A stretch of 39,753 nucleotides of DNA from Candidatus Latescibacterota bacterium (GTDB lineage: Bacteria; Latescibacterota; UBA2968; UBA8231). Positions within the stretch are counted from its first letter, which is position 1. Each line of letters begins with the position of its first letter. Shown here piece after piece: positions 1-7,918 of this stretch. The position numbers were made by a program, and so were the translations under genes. The stretch covers positions 1 through 39,753 of the forward strand of contig JAJDTN010000343.1 of NCBI GenBank assembly GCA_022827165.1, read 5' to 3'. The notes below the pieces were generated by a model that saw only the letters and a program-made list of their open reading frames with translations, made no database searches and was not told the origin of the DNA.

Positions 1-1
1 T

Positions 2-220
2 CCCGACCGGATCCGCCTCTCGGTGGACTACCGCTACCAGGGTTCCTCGCAGCCGGTCACCGAGGGATCGCTGCTGCCGCACTTCAACCGCATGGCCTGG
101 GACGAGATCTATGCCGGCTGGCAATCGACGAAGCACCAGTACTACTGGAACGCCTTCGACCTCGACACCGTCCCGCACCCCGGAACATCCGCCGCGTCGC
201 GGGCGTCGGCGAAGAGATGA
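2..220 (+). CDS. PhyH-family Fe(II)/2-oxoglutarate dioxygenase, C-terminal fragment
   Basis: The reading frame is open at the left edge and ends with TGA at 218-220, so only about the last 72 residues are visible. The piece starts [13 protein letters not shown] and continues with [13 protein letters not shown] and HQYYWN. These are typical of the C-terminal end of phytanoyl-CoA dioxygenase-like proteins, where the R-x-S-x-D-x-R-Y strand carries the 2-oxoglutarate-binding arginine. The metal-binding HxD lies outside the window. It is probably cotranscribed with the msrAB gene that begins 22 bases later. Substrate unknown; family assignment rests on C-terminal motifs only. Confidence 0.6.
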   Translation, partial: PDRIRLSVDYRYQGSSQPVTEGSLLPHFNRMAWDEIYAGWQSTKHQYYWNAFDLDTVPHPGTSAASRASAKR

Positions 221-242
221 CACCACAACAGGAGGCGATACG

Positions 243-1301
243 ATGAGACGGATCTTCGCGGTGCTGCTGGCGGCGCTGCCGGCGGCCGCCGGCGCCGGGG
301 AAACGGCCAGGGCCACCTTTGCCGGCGGCTGCTTCTGGTGCCTGGAGCCGCCCTTCGAGAAGCTGGAGGGGGTGAGTGCCGTCGTCTCCGGGTACATCGG
401 CGGCCCGGAGTTGAACCCCTCGTACCGCGAGGTCGCCGGGGGCAAGACCGGGCACCTGGAGGCGGTGCAGATCACCTTCGACCCGGAGGCGATCAGCTAC
501 GAGCGGCTCCTCGAGGTCTACTGGATGCAGTTCGACCCCACCGACGCCGGCGGCTCCTTCGTCGACCGCGGGCACCAGTACACCTCGGCGATCTTCGTCC
601 ACGACGAGGAGCAGCGGCGGCTGGCCGAGGCCTCGAAGTCGGACCTGGCCGCCTCGGGCCGCTTCGAGGACCCCATCGTCACCCCGGTGCGCGACGCCGA
701 CGTGTTCTACCCGGCCGAGGAGTACCACCAGGACTTCTACCGCAAGGACCCGTCCCACTACAAGCGCTACCGCTCCGGCTCCGGGCGCGACGAGTTCATC
801 CGCGCCCACTGGGGCGGCGGCGGCGGGACCGGGACGCGCTACCTCAAGCCGCCGGAGAAGGAGCTGCGCCGCCGCCTGACCCGCCTGCAGTACGAGGTCA
901 CCCAGGAGGAGGGCACCGAGCCGCCCTTCCGCAACGAGTTCTGGGACAACAAGAAGGAGGGGATCTACGTCGACATCGTCTCCGGCGAGCCCCTCTTCCT
1001 CTCCGTCGACAAGTACGTCTCGGGCACCGGGTGGCCGAGCTTCACGCGCCCCCTGGTGGCGGAGAACATCGTCGAGAAGAGGGACTTCAAGCTGTTCTAC
1101 CCGCGCACCGAGGTGCGCAGCAAGCACGGCGACTCGCACCTGGGCCACCTCTTCGACGACGGACCCGAGCCCACGGGGCTGCGCTACTGCATCAACTCGG
1201 CGGCCCTGCGCTTCGTCCCGCGGGAGGAGATGGAGGCGGCCGGGTACGGCGAGTACCTCGCCCGCTTCGAGGCGAAGGCGCAGGCTGGAGAGAGCCCGTG
1301 A
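243..1301 (+). CDS. msrAB: Bifunctional methionine sulfoxide reductase MsrA-MsrB, exported
   Basis: The 352-residue protein would repair oxidised methionine: MsrA handles the S and MsrB the R sulfoxide. ATG at 243 is chosen because GGAGG lies at 231-235 and the product then begins with a short signal peptide ([19 protein letters not shown]). That suggests periplasmic action. The MsrA motif GGCFWC places the catalytic Cys at residue 30. The MsrB half begins near residue 200 and has [18 protein letters not shown] and RYCINS with catalytic Cys 316. Both CxxC zinc pairs usual in MsrB are replaced ([10 protein letters not shown] and [11 protein letters not shown]), so this is a zinc-free MsrB. The stop overlaps the next gene's GTG. 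Confidence 0.93.
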   Translation: MRRIFAVLLAALPAAAGAGETARATFAGGCFWCLEPPFEKLEGVSAVVSGYIGGPELNPSYREVAGGKTGHLEAVQITFDPEAISYERLLEVYWMQFDPTDAGGSFVDRGHQYTSAIFVHDEEQRRLAEASKSDLAASGRFEDPIVTPVRDADVFYPAEEYHQDFYRKDPSHYKRYRSGSGRDEFIRAHWGGGGGTGTRYLKPPEKELRRRLTRLQYEVTQEEGTEPPFRNEFWDNKKEGIYVDIVSGEPLFLSVDKYVSGTGWPSFTRPLVAENIVEKRDFKLFYPRTEVRSKHGDSHLGHLFDDGPEPTGLRYCINSAALRFVPREEMEAAGYGEYLARFEAKAQAGESP

Positions 1302-1873
1302 CCCGGGACGAAGCCCTGGCCCTGATGCACGAGCACACGGCGTCGGAGCCCCTGCGCCGGCACATGTACGCCGTGGAGACCGCCATGCGCGCCTGCGCCC
1401 GCCGCCTGGGCGAGGACGAGGAGGCCTGGGCCACCGTGGGCCTGCTCCACGACTTCGACTACGAGGCCCACCCCAACGAGGCGCGCTCCGCCACCGAGGG
1501 ACACCCGGCCTTCGGCGTGGCCCTGCTGCGCGAGCGCGGCTACCCCGAGCCCCTGTGCCGGGCCATCCTCGGACACGCCACCTACAGCGGCGTGCCGCGG
1601 GACACGCCCGTGGCCCGGGCGCTGTTCGCCGTGGACGAGTTGTGCGGCTTCCTCGTGGCCTGCGCCCTCGTGCGGCCGTCGAAGAGCCTCGCCGACCTGG
1701 GCGTGCGCAGCGTCCGCAAGAAGCTCAAGGACCGCGGCTTCGCCCGCGCCGTCGACCGCGGCGAGATCCGCCAGGGGGCCGAGGAGTTCGGGGTGGATCT
1801 GGACGAGCACATCGACTTCGTCATCCAGGCGCTGCGTCCCGAGGAGGGGCGCCTGGGGCTCGGCTCCGGCTGA
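1298..1873 (+). CDS. HD-domain metal-dependent phosphohydrolase-like protein
   Basis: GTG at 1298 overlaps the msrAB stop (GTGA) and gives 191 residues, so the two genes are probably translationally coupled. The protein has the compact single HD-domain layout often annotated as an HDIG or hydrolase protein. It shows an early His near residue 22, the HD pair in GLLHDFDYE (51-52), a His in GHPAFG and another in ILGHATYSG, then VDELCGF. The family acts on phosphorylated small molecules or nucleotides with divalent metals; the substrate here is unknown. The C-terminal part [17 protein letters not shown] is typical of this subfamily. Confidence 0.8.
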   Translation: MTRDEALALMHEHTASEPLRRHMYAVETAMRACARRLGEDEEAWATVGLLHDFDYEAHPNEARSATEGHPAFGVALLRERGYPEPLCRAILGHATYSGVPRDTPVARALFAVDELCGFLVACALVRPSKSLADLGVRSVRKKLKDRGFARAVDRGEIRQGAEEFGVDLDEHIDFVIQALRPEEGRLGLGSG

Positions 1874-1896
1874 AGCGGTGCCGAGCCCCTCGCTGA

Positions 1897-1980
1897 TCAG
1901 GCGCCGAAAAAGAACGGGCCCAGGAAGCAGACGACGATGGCGAAGGGAGCGGCGATCTCGGCGGGGCGGAAGGTCTGCAT
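1897..1980 (-). CDS. Putative 27-residue single-span membrane miniprotein
   Basis: ATG at 1980 (minus) is preceded by AAGGAGG with ideal spacing (CGAAGGAGGATGTCATG). The frame runs 27 codons to TGA at 1899-1897. The product has a short polar start (MQTFRPAEIAAP) followed by a hydrophobic stretch (FAIVVCFLGPFFFGA) long enough for one transmembrane helix. It lies 153 bases downstream of the aminotransferase gene on the same strand. A 9-bp perfect stem-loop sits just upstream of its ribosome binding site. I do not recognise a family. The Shine-Dalgarno quality and the hydrophobic composition are the only coding evidence. Confidence 0.45.
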   Translation of the reverse strand: MQTFRPAEIAAPFAIVVCFLGPFFFGA

Positions 1981-1998
1981 GACATCCTCCTTCGGAAG

Positions 1999-2024
1999 GG
2001 TGGTGAGTTGTCGCCCTCACCACC
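1999..2024 (-). promoter_or_regulatory. Stem-loop in the leader of the miniprotein gene
   Basis: GGTGGTGAG and CTCACCACC form a perfect 9-bp stem with an 8-base loop. On the minus strand the hairpin ends just before the Shine-Dalgarno of the miniprotein at 1980. There is no T-run on either side, so it is not an obvious intrinsic terminator. It could be a translational control hairpin or an attenuator after the aminotransferase gene. Confidence 0.4.
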
Positions 2025-2133
2025 GCAAGCGCCGTGCCAGACCCGTGCTCCCCTGGGGCTCGCTCCGGGCGGGCGCCAGAGGTGGCCGCCTCCGCACACG
2101 GGTGTCCGCTGACGGACGCCGCGCCGACCCGCC

Positions 2134-3285
2134 TCAGGGCAGCGCCTCGATGAGGCGGCTCACGTCTTCCTGGTTGTTGTAGACCGAGGGCGACAGCCTC
2201 AGCTTGTCGCCGAAGCGCATGGCCACGTGCACGCCGGCCTCGCGGGTGCGCCGCACGGCCGCCTCCGGGTCGGGGGTGACGAAGGCGAGGATGGGGCTCT
2301 CGTTGCCGCGCGGCGTGATCGGCCGGTAGCCCTTGGCGGGCAGCTCCTCCTGCAGGCGGTCGGTGAGGCCGCGCACGTGGCCGCGGATGCTCTCCACCCC
2401 CAGGTCGAGGATGTAGCGCAGGCTCTGCTGGGCGGCGATCACGCCCTCGTAGGAGGGATAGCTCACTTCCCAGGCCGTGGCATCGTCCCGGGTCATGACG
2501 CTGACCTCGGGGCGCCCGTCATCCGCGTCCCTCCACGGCGGGTAGTTGAGGCGGACCGAGCCCGAGGGCTGCGACGCCTTGACCACCGTGTGCTGCAGGT
2601 CCCGCCGCACGTAGAGGAAGCCGAAGCCCTTCACCCCCATGAGCCACTTGAAGGTCGAGCACGCGGCCATGTCGATGCCCATGGCCCCCACGTCGATGGG
2701 CACGGCGCCGACGGCCTGCATGATGTCGGCGTAGAGGTAGGCGCCGCGGGCGTGGGCCAGCTCGCTCAGGGCGGCCACGTCGGCCAGCAAGCCGTTGACG
2801 TTGGAGACCAGGGCCACCGAGACCAGGCGCGTGTCGGCGTCGATGGCCGCGGCCATGGCGTCCACGTCGACGCGCCAGTCGCGGTTGCGCACGATCCGCA
2901 CCTGGAGGCCGGCGGCCTCCCTCACCTTGTAGTTGCAGAGGCATGCGGAGAAAGCGAGGTCGTTGGTGACGATGTTGCCGCCGGCCAGGTGATCGGCCAT
3001 GCCGTTGAGCAGGTTGCTCTCGGCCTCCACCGTGCTGCGGGCGAAGGCGATCTCCCCCGGGTCGGCGTGGATCAGCCGCGCGAAGAGGTGGCGCGCCTCG
3101 TCGCGGGGCGGCGCCCAGTCCGGCCACCAGGGATCGCCCACGTTGTGGGTGACCCAGTCGACGTAGCGGTGCAGGGCCTCGGAGGTGTGGACGCTCACGG
3201 GGTGGGAGGAGGCGTTGTCGAAGTAGGCGGCTGTGCGGGCCCGGGGGAAGTCGGCGCGCACGCGATCGAAGTCGGGAGTGGTCAC
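2134..3285 (-). CDS. PLP-dependent class V aminotransferase (cysteine desulfurase/epimerase-like)
   Basis: 383 residues, GTG start with GGAGG 8 bases upstream. Fold-type I features are visible: YFDNASSHP at the N-terminus, STVEAESNLL for phosphate binding, the Asp/Gln pair in YADIMQ (D187, Q190) and the PLP lysine in CSTFKWLMG (K213). The length matches class V enzymes (isopenicillin N epimerase, NifS-like). The cysteine-bearing active-site loop of a true desulfurase is not evident, so an amino acid lyase, transaminase or epimerase role is more likely; the substrate is unknown. It is transcribed divergently from the PhyH gene at 3342, with 56 bases between them. Confidence 0.85.
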   Translation of the reverse strand: MTTPDFDRVRADFPRARTAAYFDNASSHPVSVHTSEALHRYVDWVTHNVGDPWWPDWAPPRDEARHLFARLIHADPGEIAFARSTVEAESNLLNGMADHLAGGNIVTNDLAFSACLCNYKVREAAGLQVRIVRNRDWRVDVDAMAAAIDADTRLVSVALVSNVNGLLADVAALSELAHARGAYLYADIMQAVGAVPIDVGAMGIDMAACSTFKWLMGVKGFGFLYVRRDLQHTVVKASQPSGSVRLNYPPWRDADDGRPEVSVMTRDDATAWEVSYPSYEGVIAAQQSLRYILDLGVESIRGHVRGLTDRLQEELPAKGYRPITPRGNESPILAFVTPDPEAAVRRTREAGVHVAMRFGDKLRLSPSVYNNQEDVSRLIEALP

Positions 3286-3341
3286 GGGATGGACCTCCGG
3301 CGGGCCGGGGTTATCTTCCCCGCCGTCTCGGGGAGAGAGGT

Positions 3342-4103
3342 ATGCTGACAGAGGGACAGGCAGAGAGCTTCCAAGAGGACGGATTCCTCATCGTCCGGGG
3401 ACTGCTCGGGGCGTCGGAGGTGGAGACGATGAAGGACCGCGCCGAGCTGATCTCGCGCGGAGAGGCGGGCCACGTCGATCCCGCCTGGCTCCAGCTCGAG
3501 CCCGCGGTGGCCGCCGGCGAGGCCGAGGCCGGCGGCCGGGCCGACTCCCTGAGGAAGATGAGCCACGTCGCCTTCGTGGACGGCGTCTTCCGTACCCACG
3601 CCCTGAACCCGCGCATCCTCGACTGCGTGGAGTCCCTCCTCGGCCCCGACATCAAGCTCTACCAGGACCAGCTGTTCATGAAGCCGCCCCGCATCGGCTC
3701 GCGGCAGGCCTACCACCAGGACCAGCCCCTCGGCTTCCACGTCGACCCGCCCGACCGCATGGTCACGTGCTGGGCGGCGCTGGACGAGGCGACGATCCCC
3801 AATGGCTGCCTGTGGATGCTGCCGGGCACGCACCGCCACGGCTGGATCGAGCAGGAGCGCTGGCGCGAGTTCGAGCGCCGCTCCCTCGCCGGGGAGCTGC
3901 CCGAGGAGCGTCCGGTGGAGCTGGCGCCCGGAGACTGCAGCTTCCACCACGGCCACATCCTCCACGGCAGCCGGCCCAACACGACCAGCCGCCGCCGGTG
4001 GGGCTACGCCACCCACTACGTCAGCGCCCACTGCCGCTTCACCGGCGAAGGCCGCAGCGACGCCATCCTCGCCCGGGGCCGCTCGATCCCCGGGTGCCTC
4101 TGA
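3342..4103 (+). CDS. PhyH-family Fe(II)/2-oxoglutarate dioxygenase
   Basis: 253 residues. The predicted metal triad is H125 and D127 in AYHQDQPL plus a distal His in HILHGSRPN (H208), followed by SRRRW, where an Arg would bind 2-oxoglutarate. The N-terminal FQEDGFLIVRGLL is the standard PhyH opening and PNGCLWMLPGTHRHG is the conserved core strand. Such proteins hydroxylate lipids, small acids or natural products; nothing here fixes the substrate. The start has AGAGAGG just upstream. It converges on the thioesterase gene with only 17 bases between stops, so the transcripts probably overlap. Confidence 0.9.
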   Translation: MLTEGQAESFQEDGFLIVRGLLGASEVETMKDRAELISRGEAGHVDPAWLQLEPAVAAGEAEAGGRADSLRKMSHVAFVDGVFRTHALNPRILDCVESLLGPDIKLYQDQLFMKPPRIGSRQAYHQDQPLGFHVDPPDRMVTCWAALDEATIPNGCLWMLPGTHRHGWIEQERWREFERRSLAGELPEERPVELAPGDCSFHHGHILHGSRPNTTSRRRWGYATHYVSAHCRFTGEGRSDAILARGRSIPGCL

Positions 4104-4120
4104 AGCCCGCGGCAAGGAAC

Positions 4121-4546
4121 TCAAGGAGCGGCCTCCCCCGCCGCGTCGAGCAGGGCCTGCACCTCCGGCGTCAGCCGCGGCCTCCCGTCGATGACGCCGG
4201 TCCCCTCCATGCGCGCCCGCACCACCGGCTCTTCCCCGGGCAGGCGGAAGATCTCCTGGTCGAAGATCCAGCGGACGCGGCCCCCGCGCCCCAGGCGCGA
4301 GCCCACGACGAAGCGGTCCCCCGACCTGAGCGGGGCCAGGTAGTCGACCTCCGAGCGCATGAGCACGAGGTCGCAGCCCTGCTCGTGGAGGCGGGCGAAG
4401 TCGAGCCCCGTCTGCAGCAGGCAGCGGTGCCGGGCGTGCTCCAGGTAGTTGAGGTACACGGCGTTGTTGACCACCCCCTGCAGGTCGCACTCGTAGTCCC
4501 GCACCTCGAGCTCGATCTCGAAGGGGTAGTCCCGGCGGCGGCTCAC
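4121..4546 (-). CDS. Hotdog-fold acyl-CoA thioesterase (4HBT, YbgC/FadM-like)
   Basis: 141 residues from GTG. The signature VRDYECDLQGVVNNAVYLNYLEHAR matches the 4-hydroxybenzoyl-CoA thioesterase class. The usual catalytic position after the Y-x-x-D-x-x-G-V-V-N-N-x-x-Y-L-N motif is intact. SEVDYLAPLRSGDRF is the conserved central strand. The likely reaction is hydrolysis of short or medium acyl-CoA or aryl-CoA in the cytoplasm. It is oriented against its PhyH neighbour, so a shared pathway is not implied. Upstream it shares a 68-base divergent region with the TIM-barrel gene at 4615. Confidence 0.88.
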   Translation of the reverse strand: MSRRRDYPFEIELEVRDYECDLQGVVNNAVYLNYLEHARHRCLLQTGLDFARLHEQGCDLVLMRSEVDYLAPLRSGDRFVVGSRLGRGGRVRWIFDQEIFRLPGEEPVVRARMEGTGVIDGRPRLTPEVQALLDAAGEAAP

Positions 4547-4568
4547 GCGGGCTGTCTCAAGGGGTGTT

Positions 4569-4595
4569 TTGCCGCCTCCGGCGACGGCCTATACT
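4569..4595 (+). promoter_or_regulatory. Candidate sigma-70-type promoter for the TIM-barrel operon
   Basis: TTGCCG at 4569-4574 and TATACT at 4590-4595 are separated by 15 bases, slightly short of ideal. They lie 20 bases ahead of the ATG at 4615. The -10 box is one of very few AT-rich hexamers in this GC-rich gap. Confidence 0.4.
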
Positions 4596-4614
4596 CGACA
4601 GGAAAGGAGCGACC

Positions 4615-5568
4615 ATGATACGTATCTCCGTCTGGCACGGCGACCTCTCCGACAGCTACCTGCGGCTGGTGACCCAGCTCGGCGCCGACTGCCTCGACTT
4701 CGGGCAGGGGAGCTTCTGGCCGGGGGTGAAGGAGCAGGGCTACCCGGACGCCGGGCAGGTGCGGGCCATCCGCCGCCGGGTCCGCGACTTCGGCCTCGAC
4801 ATCAACCGCGTCTCCCTGCCCGACATGACCGAGGAGTTCTTCTCCGGGGGCCCCGGCGCCGAGCGCGAGCTGGACAACAGCTGCCGGGCCCTGGAGGCCT
4901 TCGCCGAGGCCGGCGCGCCGATCGCCCGGCAGCGCGTCGCCGGCGACACCTTCCCGTGGATGATGAGCCGCTACCGCGCCGTGCACCGGGGCGGCTACCG
5001 CTCCCGGGGCGAGACCCTGGCGCGGGACCCCGAGCCGGCGCCCGACCGCGAGGCCCTGGACCGCTGGTGGGAGCGGTTCCTCGTCCTCTACGGGCGCCTC
5101 GTGCCGATCGCCGAGGAGCGCGGCATCCGACTGGCCATGCACCCCTCGGACGTACCCAACGTGGACACCCCCTTCGGCGGGCTCGGCTTCCACCGCATCA
5201 TCGACGCCTTCCCGTCGCGCCAGGTGGGCTACCTCTACTGCTGCGGCACCCGCGCCGAGGCCGGCGGCGGCTCCCTGGTCATGGACGAGATCCACAACTA
5301 CGGCCGCAAGGGGCGCCTCTTCACCCTGCACATGCGCAACGTGCGCGGCTCCCTGGCCACGGCGGGCGCCTTCGAGGAGACCCTGCTCGACGACGGCGAC
5401 ATCAACATGTTCAAGGTCCTGCTGGAGCTGCGGCGCGTCGGCTTCGACGGCTGCATCAACCCCGACCACATCCCCCAGGTGGAGGGCGACGGCGAGGGCG
5501 TGCACCAGGGCCTCGCCTATTCCATCGGCTACCTGCGCGCCCTGCTGGCCGCGCTCGCCGCTTCCTGA
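4615..5568 (+). CDS. Mannonate dehydratase-like / xylose isomerase-type TIM barrel protein
   Basis: 317 residues from ATG 4615, chosen because AAAGGAG precedes it. The C-terminal half carries the UxuA-like pattern: RLAMHPSDVP, LYCCGTRAE, LFTLHMRNVRG, DDGDINMFKVL and GFDGCINPDHIPQVEGD. The histidines and carboxylates in these strands suit a divalent-metal sugar-acid dehydratase or isomerase. Canonical UxuA is longer, so a related sugar-acid or cyclitol activity is equally possible. It is the first gene of a closely spaced cluster (5588, 6811) of sugar-type enzymes that may act in one catabolic route. Confidence 0.75.
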   Translation: MIRISVWHGDLSDSYLRLVTQLGADCLDFGQGSFWPGVKEQGYPDAGQVRAIRRRVRDFGLDINRVSLPDMTEEFFSGGPGAERELDNSCRALEAFAEAGAPIARQRVAGDTFPWMMSRYRAVHRGGYRSRGETLARDPEPAPDREALDRWWERFLVLYGRLVPIAEERGIRLAMHPSDVPNVDTPFGGLGFHRIIDAFPSRQVGYLYCCGTRAEAGGGSLVMDEIHNYGRKGRLFTLHMRNVRGSLATAGAFEETLLDDGDINMFKVLLELRRVGFDGCINPDHIPQVEGDGEGVHQGLAYSIGYLRALLAALAAS

Positions 5569-5587
5569 CAAGAGAGAGAGGACGCCC

Positions 5588-6814
5588 GTGAGCGAAGGCA
5601 CCGAGAGCCCGAGGATCGCCGCCGTCGTCACCGAGTACCGGCCGCGGTCCCACGCCGACGTGATCGTCGGCAAGTACCTGCGCGGCTTCCCCACCGACGA
5701 CGGGTTCGTCGACCCGCGCACGCGGATCGTCTCCCTCTACATGGACCAGGTGGCGGAGAACGACATCGGCATGGAGACGGCCAAGGCCTTCGGCGTGCCC
5801 GTGAGCCGCAGCATCGTCCAGGCCCTGACCCTCGGAGGCGGGGAGCTGGCCGTGGACGGGGTCCTGCTCATCGGCGAGCACGGCGACTACGCCTTCAACG
5901 AGAAGGAGCAGCACCTCTACCCCCGGCGGCACTTCATGGAGCAGATCACGGGCGTGTTCTCCACCAGCGGCCGGGCGGCGCCGGTCTTCAACGACAAGCA
6001 CCTGTCGTGGCGCTGGCAGGACGCCCTGTGGATGCGTGACCGCGCCGCCGAGCTGGGGGCGCCCTTCATGGCCGGCTCCTCCCTGCCCGTCTGCTGGCGC
6101 GACCCCTTCCTCGAGCACGAGCTCGACGCGCCGCTGCAGGAGGCGGTGGCCGTGGGCTTCTCCGGCCTCGACATCTACGGCTTCCACACCCTCGAGGTGC
6201 TGCAGTGCATGGCGGAACGACGCGCCGGGGGCGAGACCGGGGTCGCCGCCGTCACCTGCCTGGAGGGCGAGGCGGCCTGGGCCCACGGCCGCGGCGAGGG
6301 CGCCTGGTGGCGGGAGCTGGCCGGGGCGGCGTGCGCCACCGTGGACGGGAGCGGGCGCAAGGAGGAGGGCGAGATGGAGGACCACTGCGAGAACCCCGCC
6401 CTCTTTCTATTGGAGTACCGCGACGGCTTCCGCGGCGCCGTGGTCATGCTCAACGGCTATCTCCACGAGCTGGCCTACGCCTCGCGGCGCGCCGGCGGCG
6501 AGGTGGAGGCGACCTGGTTCAAGTGCCAGGGCCACGGCGGCGAGCAGGGCGCCTACGCTCACTTCAGCTATCTGGGGCTGAACGTGGAGGAGATGTTCCT
6601 CGGCGGCCGGGCGCAGTACCCGGTGGAGCGCACCCTGCTCACCAGCGGCGTGCTGGAGGCGGCGCTGACCTCCCGCTACGAGGGGCACGTCCGCCTGGAG
6701 ACGCCCTGGCTCGACGTGGCCTACCGCTCCTTCGAGGAGCTGCGCTGGCGGCCCACCGCGCCCTCGCCCGGCGGCGCCTGCCTCGACCCCTGGCCGCCGG
6801 AGGGCTCGCCGTGA
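5588..6814 (+). CDS. Uncharacterised protein in a sugar-catabolic gene cluster
   Basis: 408 residues from GTG 5588, with GAGAGAGAGG upstream. I do not recognise a characterised family. The start, RIAAVVTEYRPRSHADVIVGKYL, looks like the first strand and helix of a Rossmann-type domain, but there is no GxGxxG. Further features are LLIGEHGDY, a conserved-looking VFNDKHLSWRW, and MAGSSLPVCWR. It resembles proteins found beside Gfo/Idh/MocA dehydrogenases and sugar isomerases in planctomycete- and Latescibacteria-like genomes. It sits between two TIM-barrel sugar enzymes and overlaps the next gene's start (GTGA). A role in sugar or sugar-acid metabolism is inferred only from this position. Confidence 0.75.
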   Translation: MSEGTESPRIAAVVTEYRPRSHADVIVGKYLRGFPTDDGFVDPRTRIVSLYMDQVAENDIGMETAKAFGVPVSRSIVQALTLGGGELAVDGVLLIGEHGDYAFNEKEQHLYPRRHFMEQITGVFSTSGRAAPVFNDKHLSWRWQDALWMRDRAAELGAPFMAGSSLPVCWRDPFLEHELDAPLQEAVAVGFSGLDIYGFHTLEVLQCMAERRAGGETGVAAVTCLEGEAAWAHGRGEGAWWRELAGAACATVDGSGRKEEGEMEDHCENPALFLLEYRDGFRGAVVMLNGYLHELAYASRRAGGEVEATWFKCQGHGGEQGAYAHFSYLGLNVEEMFLGGRAQYPVERTLLTSGVLEAALTSRYEGHVRLETPWLDVAYRSFEELRWRPTAPSPGGACLDPWPPEGSP

Positions 6815-7641
6815 GGGGCCCGGTCACCATCACCGGCTTCGCCGACGAGATCGCCGCTGACGGCGGCGAGCAGATCGACGGCCTGCTGGCCGCGGGGGTG
6901 CGCCACGTGGAGGTCCGGCGCGTCGGCGGGAGCAACGTCCTCGACCTGTCCGACTACGAGACCGCGGCCTTCCGCCGGCAACTGGATGACGCGGGAATCA
7001 CCGTGTCGAGCGTGGGCTCGCCCATCGGCAAGACGCCGCTCCGCTCCGACCTGGAGGCCCACTTCGCCCGCTTCCTGGTCGCCCTGCGCCGCGCCGACCA
7101 GCTCGGCTGCCGCTTCGTGCGCGTGTTCTCCTTCCGCCACGAGGGCGAGACGGCAGAGCAGGTGCGCGGCGAGGTGATCGACCAGATGCGGCGCATGACG
7201 GATGCCGCTGCCGAGGCCGGGATCACCCTGGTCCTGGAGAACGAGAGCCGCATCTACGGCGACGTGCCGGAGCGCTGTGCCGACCTGATCGAGTCGGTGG
7301 ACAGCCCTCACCTGCGCGGCCTCTTCGACCCGGCAAACTTCGTCACCTGCGGCTGCGATCCGCTGCAGGCGTGGGATCGGCTGGCCGATCACGTGATCTG
7401 GTTCCACATCAAGGACAAGGTCGCCGCGACCGACCGCGTGGTCCCCGCCGGACACGGCGACGGCGAGGTGGAGGCCGTCCTCGCGGACGCTCTCGACCGC
7501 GGTTTCAGCGGCTTTCTGTCGATCGAGCCGCACCTGAGAGCGGACGACCCCGACTTCGGCGGCACCGGCGCCGAGCGTTTCGCCATCGCCACGGCGGCCC
7601 TGCGGCGGGTGCTCGAGCGGCTCGGGGCGCGGGAGGCCTGA
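6811..7641 (+). CDS. Sugar phosphate isomerase/epimerase-like TIM barrel (AP endonuclease 2 family)
   Basis: 276 residues. GTG 6811 overlaps the upstream stop as GTGA, so translation is probably coupled. The family pattern is clear: TGFADEIA at the start, LVLENESRIYGD, LRGLFDPANFVTCG, WFHIKDKV and GFSGFLSIEPHL. The metal-binding Glu, Asp, His and Glu of IolE/IolI-type and hydroxypyruvate isomerase-type enzymes fall in these strands. The likely role is isomerisation, epimerisation or dehydration of a sugar or inositol-like keto compound, working with the two upstream genes. The exact substrate cannot be read from the sequence. Confidence 0.85.
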   Translation: MRGPVTITGFADEIAADGGEQIDGLLAAGVRHVEVRRVGGSNVLDLSDYETAAFRRQLDDAGITVSSVGSPIGKTPLRSDLEAHFARFLVALRRADQLGCRFVRVFSFRHEGETAEQVRGEVIDQMRRMTDAAAEAGITLVLENESRIYGDVPERCADLIESVDSPHLRGLFDPANFVTCGCDPLQAWDRLADHVIWFHIKDKVAATDRVVPAGHGDGEVEAVLADALDRGFSGFLSIEPHLRADDPDFGGTGAERFAIATAALRRVLERLGAREA

Positions 7642-7783
7642 TGCCTCGCCCCCCGGAGCAGCCGCTTGCGCGACCGGCGGGGACCGGTTCACCGGGGCGC
7701 CTGTCTCCGCATCGCCGCGCGCGAGTCTCTCGCGCGGCCTCCGATCCCGGTACGGACCTCCGGCGCCGCCGCCCGGGCGGAGC

Positions 7784-7821
7784 CCAAGGAGCCAACCTCA
7801 TGAAACGATCGCTGCTCGCCG
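7784..7821 (+). repeat. Direct repeat copy 1: duplicated 5' end of the SMP-30 gene
   Basis: This 38-base segment matches 7881-7918 with one mismatch. It includes the AAGGAG ribosome binding site, the ATG and the first seven codons of the SMP-30 gene. The offset is 97 bases, so the two starts are in different frames. Confidence 0.9.
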
Positions 7822-7871
7822 GAAGGCGGGTCGTCCGCTCCGCCGCCGGGCGCGGCCCAGTGCAGACCTGA
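7800..7871 (+). CDS. Leader mini-ORF copied from the SMP-30 gene start
   Basis: ATG 7800 with AAGGAG upstream begins MKRSLLAG like the SMP-30 gene, then diverges into an arginine-rich tail and stops at 7869-7871 after 23 residues. It uses the same duplicated initiation site as the downstream gene. It may be translated as a leader peptide or may be a fossil of a duplication. No signal peptide remains after residue 8. Confidence 0.35.
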   Translation: MKRSLLAGRRVVRSAAGRGPVQT

Positions 7872-7880
7872 CCGCCGACA

Positions 7881-7918
7881 CCAAGGAGCCAACCTCATGA
7901 AACGATCACTGCTCGCCG
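7881..7918 (+). repeat. Direct repeat copy 2: genuine start of the SMP-30 gene
   Basis: Second copy of the 38-base repeat at 7784-7821, with a single G-to-A difference. It contains the working ribosome binding site and start codon of the gene at 7897. Confidence 0.9.

Noticed and set aside
84..1148. Long open frame antisense to msrAB
   Set aside because: High GC keeps antisense frames open; the translation is low-complexity Ala/Val/Leu/Gly-rich with no domain, and the sense frame encodes a clear MsrAB.
2025..2133. Riboswitch in the gap below the aminotransferase gene
   Set aside because: No recognisable cobalamin, SAM, glycine or other box sequence; only the hairpin at 1999-2024 is convincing.
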